Shown in pieces: positions 17,730 to 24,557 of a stretch of DNA of 64,000 nucleotides. The notes beneath the pieces are model-generated. The model had not been told where the DNA came from, ran no database searches, and saw nothing but the letters and a program-made list of their open reading frames with translations. Position 1 is the first letter of the stretch. The number at the start of each line of letters is the position of its first letter. Location: NCBI GenBank assembly GCA_963721405.1, contig CAVRJA010000003.1, forward strand, positions 372,001 through 436,000, read 5' to 3'. Both the position numbers and the translations under genes were made by a program. Source of the stretch: JAFNAG01 sp963721405 (GTDB taxonomy: Bacteria; Acidobacteriota; UBA6911).

Positions 17730-18011
17730 TCAACGGTAATAATCGCAGCGCCAGACGCCGCTCTCCGGTTTGAGGCGGGAGCAGTCGTCTCGGACCTCGC
17801 AATCGGAGCATAAGCCCCTGTGCTCCTCTGCCTTGAAGGAGACCTTCTGCCCTGCGGATGAATCGATCGGGGGAACCCCGTCCGGCTTGAATGACTGGAA
17901 TGCGTCGCACTTCAAGATCGGCAATTCGGATGCCCTCGGCAAGGCACAAGCGCCGGCCTTCGAGCACGTCATACACAAGCCCTTGAGCTCCCCACCCTGA
18001 GACCTGGTCAT
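17730..18011 (-). CDS. Small twin-repeat cysteine protein at the head of the flavoenzyme operon
   Basis: 93 residues, not a family I can name. It consists of two similar halves, each opening with a C-x2-C-x5-C block and closing with CD: GLCMTCSKAGACALP...KCDAF near residue 12 and GLCSDCEVRDDCSRL...RCDYY near 67. Eight cysteines in a regular array suggest two metal sites (zinc or iron-sulfur). It sits 48 bp before the NuoE-like gene on the same strand, so it is likely the first gene of the operon. It could be an assembly factor or a small electron carrier. Real coding status is supported by the repeat and by the position. Confidence 0.7.
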   Translation of the reverse strand: MTRSQGGELKGLCMTCSKAGACALPRASELPILKCDAFQSFKPDGVPPIDSSAGQKVSFKAEEHRGLCSDCEVRDDCSRLKPESGVWRCDYYR

Positions 18012-18301
18012 CCCTGGATTCCGGGCCGCAAGCGGCTGCCAACGGTAAAATGTCCCATTAAGGATTGAGACGATGAATGGTGAACTGGTGCTGCCACCAT
18101 TCTCTCCCAGGCAACACCTGTGCCAGTAAATAAAGCTGGTTCCCTATGCGCTTGCAGTCGACAGGGTAATCAATTGAAGAATAAACGAGATAGGAAGTTC
18201 ACAAAATTCTTCCCCAGCCATGTGCGGCGTTTGTCCCCACCTTTGAGACAGGGCATATTGGTGGGGAAAAATGGACCAGAGGGGAGATTATCCTCGGATT
18301 G

Positions 18302-18490
18302 GACATCAGACATCAGACACTAGACTTTAGACATTAGACCTAAGACCAAAGACTTCAGACCTCAGACATAAGATATCAGGCCTCAGTACACGTCACCCCC
18401 CATGCCGGCCTCGGCCGAAGTGACTGGACGATTCGAAACCCAGCTTGCTCTGTTTTTGGTCTAAGGTCTAAAGTCTAAGGTCTAGAGTCG
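18302..18490. repeat. Inverted blocks of degenerate 7-bp repeats (AGACNTN)
   Basis: Within the 506-bp gap 18012-18517. The left block (18302-18386) repeats units such as CAGACAT, TAGACTT and TAGACCT about eleven times. The right block (18455-18487) carries the same units on the other strand (GGTCTAAGGTCTAAAGTCTA). The two could pair over some 30 bases around a loop of about 70. The rest of the gap, 18012-18300, shows no gene and must hold the promoter of the flavoenzyme operon, which I could not place. Confidence 0.75.
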
Positions 18491-18517
18491 GCGGTCTGAC
18501 GTTCGAAGTCCGATGCG

Positions 18518-19867
18518 TCATGCGGAGGGTTCGGGTTCCTTGAGCCGTTTGCGCAACGTCTTGCGATCGATTCCCAGGATTTCGGCGGCGCGGCTCTTGT
18601 TGCCGCCCACGCTGGCGAGTACGTTTTGCACATACTCGGCTTCCACGTCCGCCAGGGGGCGTCGCAGGCCGGCTTCCCTGAGGGCGGAAAAGCGCATCAG
18701 CGGCGGCAGGTCGGGAACGTCGATAATGTCGCCGTCGGTCATGACCACCAGGCGCTGGATGATGTTTTCGAGTTCGCGCACATTGCCCGGCCAGGGGTAG
18801 TTTTTCAGAACCTCCAGGGCACGGTCGGAGATCTGCTGGACAGGTTTCCCGAACTCTTTGGAGAACTTCTTCGCGAAGTGCTGGGTCAGAAGAAGCACGT
18901 CATCTTCGCGTGACCGCAAGGGAGGGAGGGCGATGGTAATGACGTTGATACGATAAAACAGATCCTCTCGAAAAGCCCCTTTCTCCACCAGTCCGGCCAG
19001 ACCCTTGTTGGTCGCGGCGAGGATGCGCACGTCGATGGTCTTGGCGCGGGTGGAGCCGACCATGCGCACCTCCCTGTCCTGGAGCACCCGCAGCAGCTTC
19101 ACCTGCATCGACACGGTCATTTCGCTGATCTCGTCGAGGAAAATCGAGCCCCCTTCGGCGGTCTGGAAGAAACCGGCCCGCGTTTCAATGGCCCCGGTAA
19201 AGGCCCCTTTGAGGTGGCCGAACAGCTCGCTTTCGAGCAGTTCCTGCGGGATGCCTCCGCAATTGACGGCAACGAAAGGCGAAGCGGCTCTGGGGCTGCT
19301 GTAGTGGATGGCGCGGGCCACAAGTTCCTTGCCGGTGCCGCTTTCGCCGGTGATCAGGATGGTCGCCATGGTGGCGGCAGCCTTGAGAATCGAGCCAAAG
19401 ACTTTTCGCATGGGCTCCGATTCGCCGAGCAGCCCGAAAGGAGGGGATATGAGCCGCTCCATGCCGCCGCGCGCCACGCGCTTGACGCGGAGCTTGTCGA
19501 GCGCGTGGCGGACGGCAGAGAGCAGCTCTTCCTGGGTAAATGGCTTGCTGAGATAGTCCTCCGCCCCGCTCTTGACCGCCGAAACTGCGCCCTCGATACT
19601 CGGATAACCGGTGATCATCATGACCTCGGTTTCCTTGAGGTTTTCCCTTACGTGCCGCACCAGGTCGAGACCCGAAGCCCCCGGCATCTTGAGGTCGGTT
19701 ATCACCAGGTCGACGGCCATGGACTCGAGCAGTCGGACGGCCTCGGTCACATTGCCGGCGGTGAAAACCTGGAAGCCGTGAGCGTTCAGATTCCTCTGGA
19801 GCACTTCCCTGGTGTCCAGAGCGTCATCGACGATCAGAAGGCGTTCTTTCGGAGAGGAAGAGGACAT
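18518..19867 (-). CDS. Sigma-54-dependent response regulator (NtrC family)
   Basis: 449 residues with the full NtrC layout: receiver (phospho-acceptor Asp58 in VITDLKMPG), AAA+ domain with Walker A GESGTGKE at 174-181 and the sigma-54 contact loop GAFTGA at 221-226, and a Fis-type helix-turn-helix (NKSRAAEILGIDRKTLRKRL) at the C-terminus. When phosphorylated it should open sigma-54 promoters. Its ATG is one base beyond the stop of the kinase gene upstream, so the two form a tight two-component operon. Targets are unknown; the neighbouring glutamate dehydrogenase and flavoenzyme operon are candidates. Confidence 0.95.
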   Translation of the reverse strand: MSSSSPKERLLIVDDALDTREVLQRNLNAHGFQVFTAGNVTEAVRLLESMAVDLVITDLKMPGASGLDLVRHVRENLKETEVMMITGYPSIEGAVSAVKSGAEDYLSKPFTQEELLSAVRHALDKLRVKRVARGGMERLISPPFGLLGESEPMRKVFGSILKAAATMATILITGESGTGKELVARAIHYSSPRAASPFVAVNCGGIPQELLESELFGHLKGAFTGAIETRAGFFQTAEGGSIFLDEISEMTVSMQVKLLRVLQDREVRMVGSTRAKTIDVRILAATNKGLAGLVEKGAFREDLFYRINVITIALPPLRSREDDVLLLTQHFAKKFSKEFGKPVQQISDRALEVLKNYPWPGNVRELENIIQRLVVMTDGDIIDVPDLPPLMRFSALREAGLRRPLADVEAEYVQNVLASVGGNKSRAAEILGIDRKTLRKRLKEPEPSA

Positions 19868-19868
19868 A

Positions 19869-21992
19869 TCATGTGTTCTCCCTGGAGGTAGAGGCTTTCC
19901 CCGCCGGCAGGGTCACCACGAAGCGCGATCCGCTGCCGGGTTTGCTCTCCACGCGGATCGTCCCGCCGTGCGAAGTCACAATTCCGTGAACCACCGAAAG
20001 GCCGAGGCCCGTCCCGTGACCGATATCCTTGGTGGTAAAAAACGGGATGAAGAGCTGCTTCAGCACCTCGTCGGTCATGCCGAGACCCGTATCCCCGACT
20101 GTGAGCATAATCCGGTCGCCCTGGGAACGCGTTTCAATGGTCAAGGTTCCGCCGTTCGGCATCGCCTGGATCGCATTTACGACAAGATTGACCAACACCT
20201 GATGCAACTGCGAGGGATCGGCTGTGATTTCGGGGAGTTTCTCCTCCAGCCGGCGGACCAGGCTGACCCCCTCGCGGGCGCAGCGCGATTCCAGGAACAG
20301 GAGACCATCGCGTATGAGCCCGTTGAGGTTGCAGGGGGCCATGCGGGTCGGCATCTGTCGCGAAAAAATCATCAGCTTCTTGATGACTTCGCGAGCGTGA
20401 AGGGCGGCGTTTATGACCTTTTCGATGTCCTGCTCGGCCTGAACCGGAATCTGCGGGCAGTTCTTGGCGAGCTGCGCGAAACCGAGCACACTCCCGAGGG
20501 GCTCATTCAGCTCGTGCGCGGCGCCGGCGGCCAGCTGGCCGATGGTAGCCAGACGATCAGCGTGGCGAAGCTGCTCCTGAAGCTTCCTCTTCTCTTCCTC
20601 GGCATCCCGGCGCTCGAGGATCAAGCCCACCCGCCTGGCGACCTCCTGCATCAGGTCGCGCTCCTCTTTCAAGAATGGACCCTCATCGGCTTGAGGCCGG
20701 CTGGCGGTATAGACGACTTCGATGCTCCCTCGGAATCGGTCGCCGGATGCGATATCTGCCGCCAGCCTGCTTCCGCCCTCCACAAAGCCGGAAGAAGCGA
20801 AAGATTCGCCCTCCAGGATGAGTCGGGCCCCCGTAATCTCCGGGTATTGGAATGCAGGCGGCAGAATATTCACTACTTCCTGCAACAACTGCGTCTGCGA
20901 AAGCTCGGGCTGTTGGGCGACTGCGCCGAGGGCGTGCAGGCAGGTCAGCTCTTTGACCCGCTCGCGCAGCTGCCATTGACTGTGCCGATAAGAGAGGCTT
21001 ATGCCGAGCGCTTCCGCCAATCCGTTGATCAGGTTGCGTTCCTCTTTCAAGAACGGCCCCTCGTCAATCTCGGGCTTCGCGGCCGAGTAGATCACAGCGA
21101 TACAGCCGCGGAGCACGCCGTCGATGATGACATCGGCACTCTGCTTCCAGGGGGTCTCGTGAAAGCCGGCGGTGGCGAAAGTGCGCCCATCGAGAGTAAT
21201 GCGGGCGGAGGTGATCTCCGGATACTGCCAGGCGGGCGGGAGAAGTTCCACAGTTTCCTGGAGTAGTTCGGGCACAGGCCTGTCCTGATCTTGAGTCGCC
21301 CGAGTGACTCCGTAGAGACACGTCAACTCCTTCACACGCTCGCGCAGCGCCCATTGAGCGCGCTGATGGGCCAGGGCGACGCCGAGGGTTTCGGCCACCG
21401 CCTCGTAGAGCTTCACGTCATTCCCGGTGAAGTGCTCTCGCCGGCGGCTCCCGAGCTGCAACACTCCCTTAGTGTGACTGTCGACGGGAAAGGGTATCAG
21501 CGCCAGGGACGGGAAGTCGCCGCCGATCACGATCATCCTGGAGCCGGGAGCCTTGCCCCCCTTGTCTCTCAGTACGACGGGCCGCGCGGCATCTCCCGTC
21601 CAGAAGCTGCCGCTGCGCGTGAGGAACGGCGCCGCAACGGTCAGGTCTCCGTTCAGAACTGCCTCGAGGATCAGCGCCGTCCTCGGACTGCTGCCGGCCG
21701 GTCCCGGGACGCCCTCCGTACTGGAAGCGGCGCCCTCATCACAGCATATCTTCCCCCCGTCTTTGAGCCACGACCGGCACCCCTGACTCCAGCCGTTCTC
21801 AGCGATCCGTACCTCGAGGATGTCGCAGCCCGAAAACTGCATGAGAACCTCACAAGCCTGGCGCAGGAAGTCGGATCGACTGAAGGATTGATGCGCGCAA
21901 GAGAGCAGCTTGTGCAGCAATTCCCCGAAGTGCTGCGGCAGCTTGCTCGCGCGGCTGTGCTGTTCGGGCCCGACGGGCTTATCCTGGTCCAT
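19869..21992 (-). CDS. Sensor histidine kinase with GAF-like and twin sensory modules
   Basis: 707 residues, no membrane segment. An N-terminal GAF-like region (to about 200) is followed by two tandem copies of a module of about 130 residues: each begins RERVKELTCL, contains PPA(W/F)QYPEIT.AR, and ends DEGPFLKEER. A HisKA domain (AAGAAHELNEPLGS, His near 493) and HATPase (NLVVNAIQAMPNGG, GDTGLGM, GHGTGLGLSVV) complete the chain. The GAF-like part probably binds a small cytosolic ligand. The same module is found at the N-terminus of the PEP-binding protein at 44966-48166. Directly upstream of, and co-transcribed with, the NtrC-type regulator. Confidence 0.93.
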   Translation of the reverse strand: MDQDKPVGPEQHSRASKLPQHFGELLHKLLSCAHQSFSRSDFLRQACEVLMQFSGCDILEVRIAENGWSQGCRSWLKDGGKICCDEGAASSTEGVPGPAGSSPRTALILEAVLNGDLTVAAPFLTRSGSFWTGDAARPVVLRDKGGKAPGSRMIVIGGDFPSLALIPFPVDSHTKGVLQLGSRRREHFTGNDVKLYEAVAETLGVALAHQRAQWALRERVKELTCLYGVTRATQDQDRPVPELLQETVELLPPAWQYPEITSARITLDGRTFATAGFHETPWKQSADVIIDGVLRGCIAVIYSAAKPEIDEGPFLKEERNLINGLAEALGISLSYRHSQWQLRERVKELTCLHALGAVAQQPELSQTQLLQEVVNILPPAFQYPEITGARLILEGESFASSGFVEGGSRLAADIASGDRFRGSIEVVYTASRPQADEGPFLKEERDLMQEVARRVGLILERRDAEEEKRKLQEQLRHADRLATIGQLAAGAAHELNEPLGSVLGFAQLAKNCPQIPVQAEQDIEKVINAALHAREVIKKLMIFSRQMPTRMAPCNLNGLIRDGLLFLESRCAREGVSLVRRLEEKLPEITADPSQLHQVLVNLVVNAIQAMPNGGTLTIETRSQGDRIMLTVGDTGLGMTDEVLKQLFIPFFTTKDIGHGTGLGLSVVHGIVTSHGGTIRVESKPGSGSRFVVTLPAGKASTSRENT

Positions 21993-22152
21993 ATGCGCGA
22001 CAATAATAAACGACGAACGGCAATTGACGAACGACGAATCACGGATAACGGCCGAAATTCAATCTCCGTCACCGTGTAATCCTACAACCACCGCGATGGG
22101 GGAGGAAAACCCGTGAGCCCTCCTCCCTCGACTCGACCTGCGACACCAGACC

Positions 22153-22681
22153 AATTTCTGTCACGAAATCTAATAATTGTCCTTCCTGGTCCTGGACGTG
22201 GACCTCGACCTGGACGTGGTTGCAATCGGAAGTGAGACTCAATCCTCGCGGAATTCGGGTGAGCCTTTCAAGCTCAGCGTTTAATCGGACAAAAAGGATG
22301 CGTCGCGCAACGATTAACGACTAAAGAATTTATCAATTGCCAATGGTCATTGGTCATTTGTCATTTGGCCGCTTCAGACCATTGGCCTGTGAGGTCCTGA
22401 TCGAGTTCGGAGTGGGTGAAGTACCCGAGCGCAGAACCTGCCCGCCAACATGCCGACCCGCCCCCAAATGACAATTGACAAATGACAATTGACAAATTCC
22501 TTTTGTTGAGTCCCACTTCCGATTGCACCCCCTGGACGTGGTCAGCCTTATTTGATGTAACCTTTCTCAAATGCTGCACTTGTATCGAGCCATAGGTATC
22601 TGCCGGGTCCACGTCCACGTCCAGGTCCAACTCCAAGACTAGGTCCAGGTTAAATGACCTTGGAGTTTCGCGCCAGAAACT
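22153..22681. repeat. Dispersed palindrome-bounded element, copy 1 (529 bp)
   Basis: It fills most of the gap 21993-22679. Both ends carry one imperfect 18-base palindrome: AATTTCTGTCACGAAATC (22153-22170) and AGTTTCGCGCCAGAAACT (22664-22681); the second overlaps the stop codon of gdhA. Inside are nested inverted repeats: outer hexamer tracts (GGACGTGGACCT type, 22186-22220 against 22606-22650), a 25-base arm (22218-22242 against 22505-22529), and inner heptamer tracts (22333-22370 against 22463-22498, TGACAAA type). The core 22545-22612 is clearly related, on the opposite strand, to 44716-44782. Confidence 0.75.
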
Positions 22682-24026
22682 AGACCAGGCCCTGGTCTAT
22701 CATGGCGTTGGCCACTTTGACGAAGCCTGCGATGTTGGCGCCCAACATGTAGTTATGGGGCTGGCCATACTCCGCAGCGGTATCAACGCACGCCTTGTGA
22801 ATCCCCTGCATAATGAGGTGGAGGCGGTTGTCCACTTCTTCTCTGGTCCAGGAAAGACGCATGGCGTTTTGCGACATTTCCAGACCCGATGTGGCGACCC
22901 CACCCGCATTGGCGGCCTTGCCAGGTCCATAGAGAACCTTATGGTTCTGGAAGACCTCGATGCCCTGCGGTGTCGTCGGCATGTTGGCGCCTTCCGACAC
23001 ACAGTGACAGCCGTTGTTGACGAGCATCACGGCGTCCTCCCCGCCGATTTCGTTTTCGGTAGCGCATGGCAGGGCAACGTCGCACTTTACAGACCACGGT
23101 CTCTTGCCTTCATAATATTCGCACTTGAACTCTTCCGCGTACTCCTTGATGCGCCCGCGCCGTACATTCTTGAGCGTCATCAGATAGTCCCACTTCTCGC
23201 CCTTTATGCCCTGTTGGTCCACCACGGTTCCGTTGGAATCGGACACCGTAACTACCTTGCCGCCGAGCTGGTTGACCTTCTCGATCGCATACTGAGAAAC
23301 ATTGCCGGAACCGGAGACCGCAACAGTCTTGCCGTCGAAGGATTCGCCGCGGGTCTTCAACATCTCTTCGGCAAAATAAACGCAGCCGTAACCGGTGGCT
23401 TCCGGCCGAATCAGCGAGCCGCCCCAATTGAGCCCTTTGCCGGTGAGAACCCCTTCAAAGGAGTGGGTCAGTTTCTTAAACTGGCCGAAGAGAAAGCCGA
23501 TCTCGCGCCCCCCTACGCCGATGTCGCCGGCAGGCACATCGATGTCCGCGCCGATGTGGCGATATAGTTCGTTCATGAAACTCTGGCAGAACCTCATGAC
23601 TTCCGAGTCGGACTTGCCCTTGGGATCGAAGTCGCTGCCGCCTTTGCCGCCGCCCATCGACAGGGTAGTGAGGCTGTTTTTGAGGATCTGTTCGAATCCG
23701 AGAAACTTCAGGATGCCCAGATTAACACTTGGGTGGAAACGGAGACCCCCCTTATAAGGGCCAATGGAATTATTGAACTGCACCCGAAAGCCACGGTTCA
23801 CCCGGATCTCCCCTTTGTCATCCTGCCACGCCACACGGAAAATGAATATCCGGTCCGGCTCGACGATCCTCTCGAGAATCTTGGCATTGAGGTACTCGGA
23901 GTGCCTCTCCAGACAAGGAATCAGCGTTTCCACAACTTCCCGCACCGCCTGGTGGAATTCCGGCTGAGCCGGATGTTTGGCAACCAGTTGGTCCATGAAC
24001 TTCAGATGATAATCCTTCATATTCAT
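22680..24026 (-). CDS. gdhA: Glutamate dehydrogenase (NADP-type, GdhA family)
   Basis: 448 residues, the length of E. coli GdhA. It carries out reversible reductive amination of 2-oxoglutarate to glutamate. Signature stretches: GPYKGGLRFHPSVN, the catalytic lysine loop TLSMGGGKGGSDFDPKG, DIGVGGREIGFLFGQ, and the dinucleotide fold VAVSGSGNVSQYA. The ATG at 24026 is preceded by AAGGAG at nine bases; two codons later is another ATG. It is divergent from the PEP-binding gene. A palindrome TCCCCA-TATAC-TGGGGA lies 53 bp upstream. A second, different-class dehydrogenase gene lies at 43321. Confidence 0.97.
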   Translation of the reverse strand: MNMKDYHLKFMDQLVAKHPAQPEFHQAVREVVETLIPCLERHSEYLNAKILERIVEPDRIFIFRVAWQDDKGEIRVNRGFRVQFNNSIGPYKGGLRFHPSVNLGILKFLGFEQILKNSLTTLSMGGGKGGSDFDPKGKSDSEVMRFCQSFMNELYRHIGADIDVPAGDIGVGGREIGFLFGQFKKLTHSFEGVLTGKGLNWGGSLIRPEATGYGCVYFAEEMLKTRGESFDGKTVAVSGSGNVSQYAIEKVNQLGGKVVTVSDSNGTVVDQQGIKGEKWDYLMTLKNVRRGRIKEYAEEFKCEYYEGKRPWSVKCDVALPCATENEIGGEDAVMLVNNGCHCVSEGANMPTTPQGIEVFQNHKVLYGPGKAANAGGVATSGLEMSQNAMRLSWTREEVDNRLHLIMQGIHKACVDTAAEYGQPHNYMLGANIAGFVKVANAMIDQGLV

Positions 24027-24557
24027 ATTGGATTGCTCCTTAAGTGAGGTTCCTTTCTGATTCAAAGTGGGTCATATTTCCCCATATACTGGGGAGTTTA
24101 TACCACTTCTGTTCTTCCCAACACAACAAAAAAGCGTCGGTACGAAAACATTTCCTAAGCCTCATGTATGCAATGGATGGAGGGTGATTGCGGGCTGGTT
24201 CCAGCAGCCGGCGGAGCACTCACGACATGGGGAAATTGTACTCATCGATGGGAGAAGTTCGCCTCGGGAGAGGATGCAGGCGCATTGGTCACAAGTCTTG
24301 CCTCGCCGCCCTCCGACATGGGTTTGCCGGAACTCCGGCGTAGAAGAAGCCATCCCAAGCGCCTCATCGACCTCTGCACGCTGCAGCGCATTCCCATGAC
24401 GGCGTCCGTCGGCGTTGCTCTTTGTCCTTGTGGCCCTTCTTTACGAACTGCCGCCTGGATCGCGCCAATTCTTTATCCGGGCTCGCGGCGCTCATGCTAC
24501 ATTATCCAGGCACAGATACAACCAAAGGTGTTTAACGGCACCTGGCCGGGAGGTTTC
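24027..24557. other. Divergent regulatory gap between gdhA and the PEP-binding gene
   Basis: About 530 bases. The gdhA-proximal part holds the palindrome described separately. An open frame continues upstream of the PEP-binding gene's preferred ATG to 24168, but the peptide it would add is low-complexity and matches nothing I know, so I treat it as non-coding. No tRNA or clear terminator is visible. Confidence 0.5.
24079..24095. promoter_or_regulatory. Candidate operator palindrome upstream of gdhA
   Basis: TCCCCA-TATAC-TGGGGA, perfect 6-bp arms with a 5-bp spacer, 53 bp ahead of the gdhA ATG in AT-rich surroundings where the promoter is expected. It resembles a dimeric regulator site; the binding protein is unknown. 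Confidence 0.4.

Noticed and set aside
18012..18045. Sigma-54-like promoter (TTGGCAGCCGCTTGC) ahead of the flavoenzyme operon
   Set aside because: The GG-GC spacing is 9 instead of the strict 10, and it lies too close to the start codon.
18302..18490. Heptamer arrays as a CRISPR array
   Set aside because: Units are 7 bp without unique spacers, degenerate and inverted; no cas genes are present.
22361..22636. A 91-codon minus-strand frame beginning MELDLDVDVDPADTYG
   Set aside because: It is a translation of the dispersed element; the related copy at 44716 has a stop in the same frame and no codon constraint is visible.
24168..24557. Upstream extension of the PEP-binding protein by 130 codons
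   Set aside because: The added peptide looks non-protein-like, and the ATG at 24558 has a good Shine-Dalgarno and the start of recognisable sequence.
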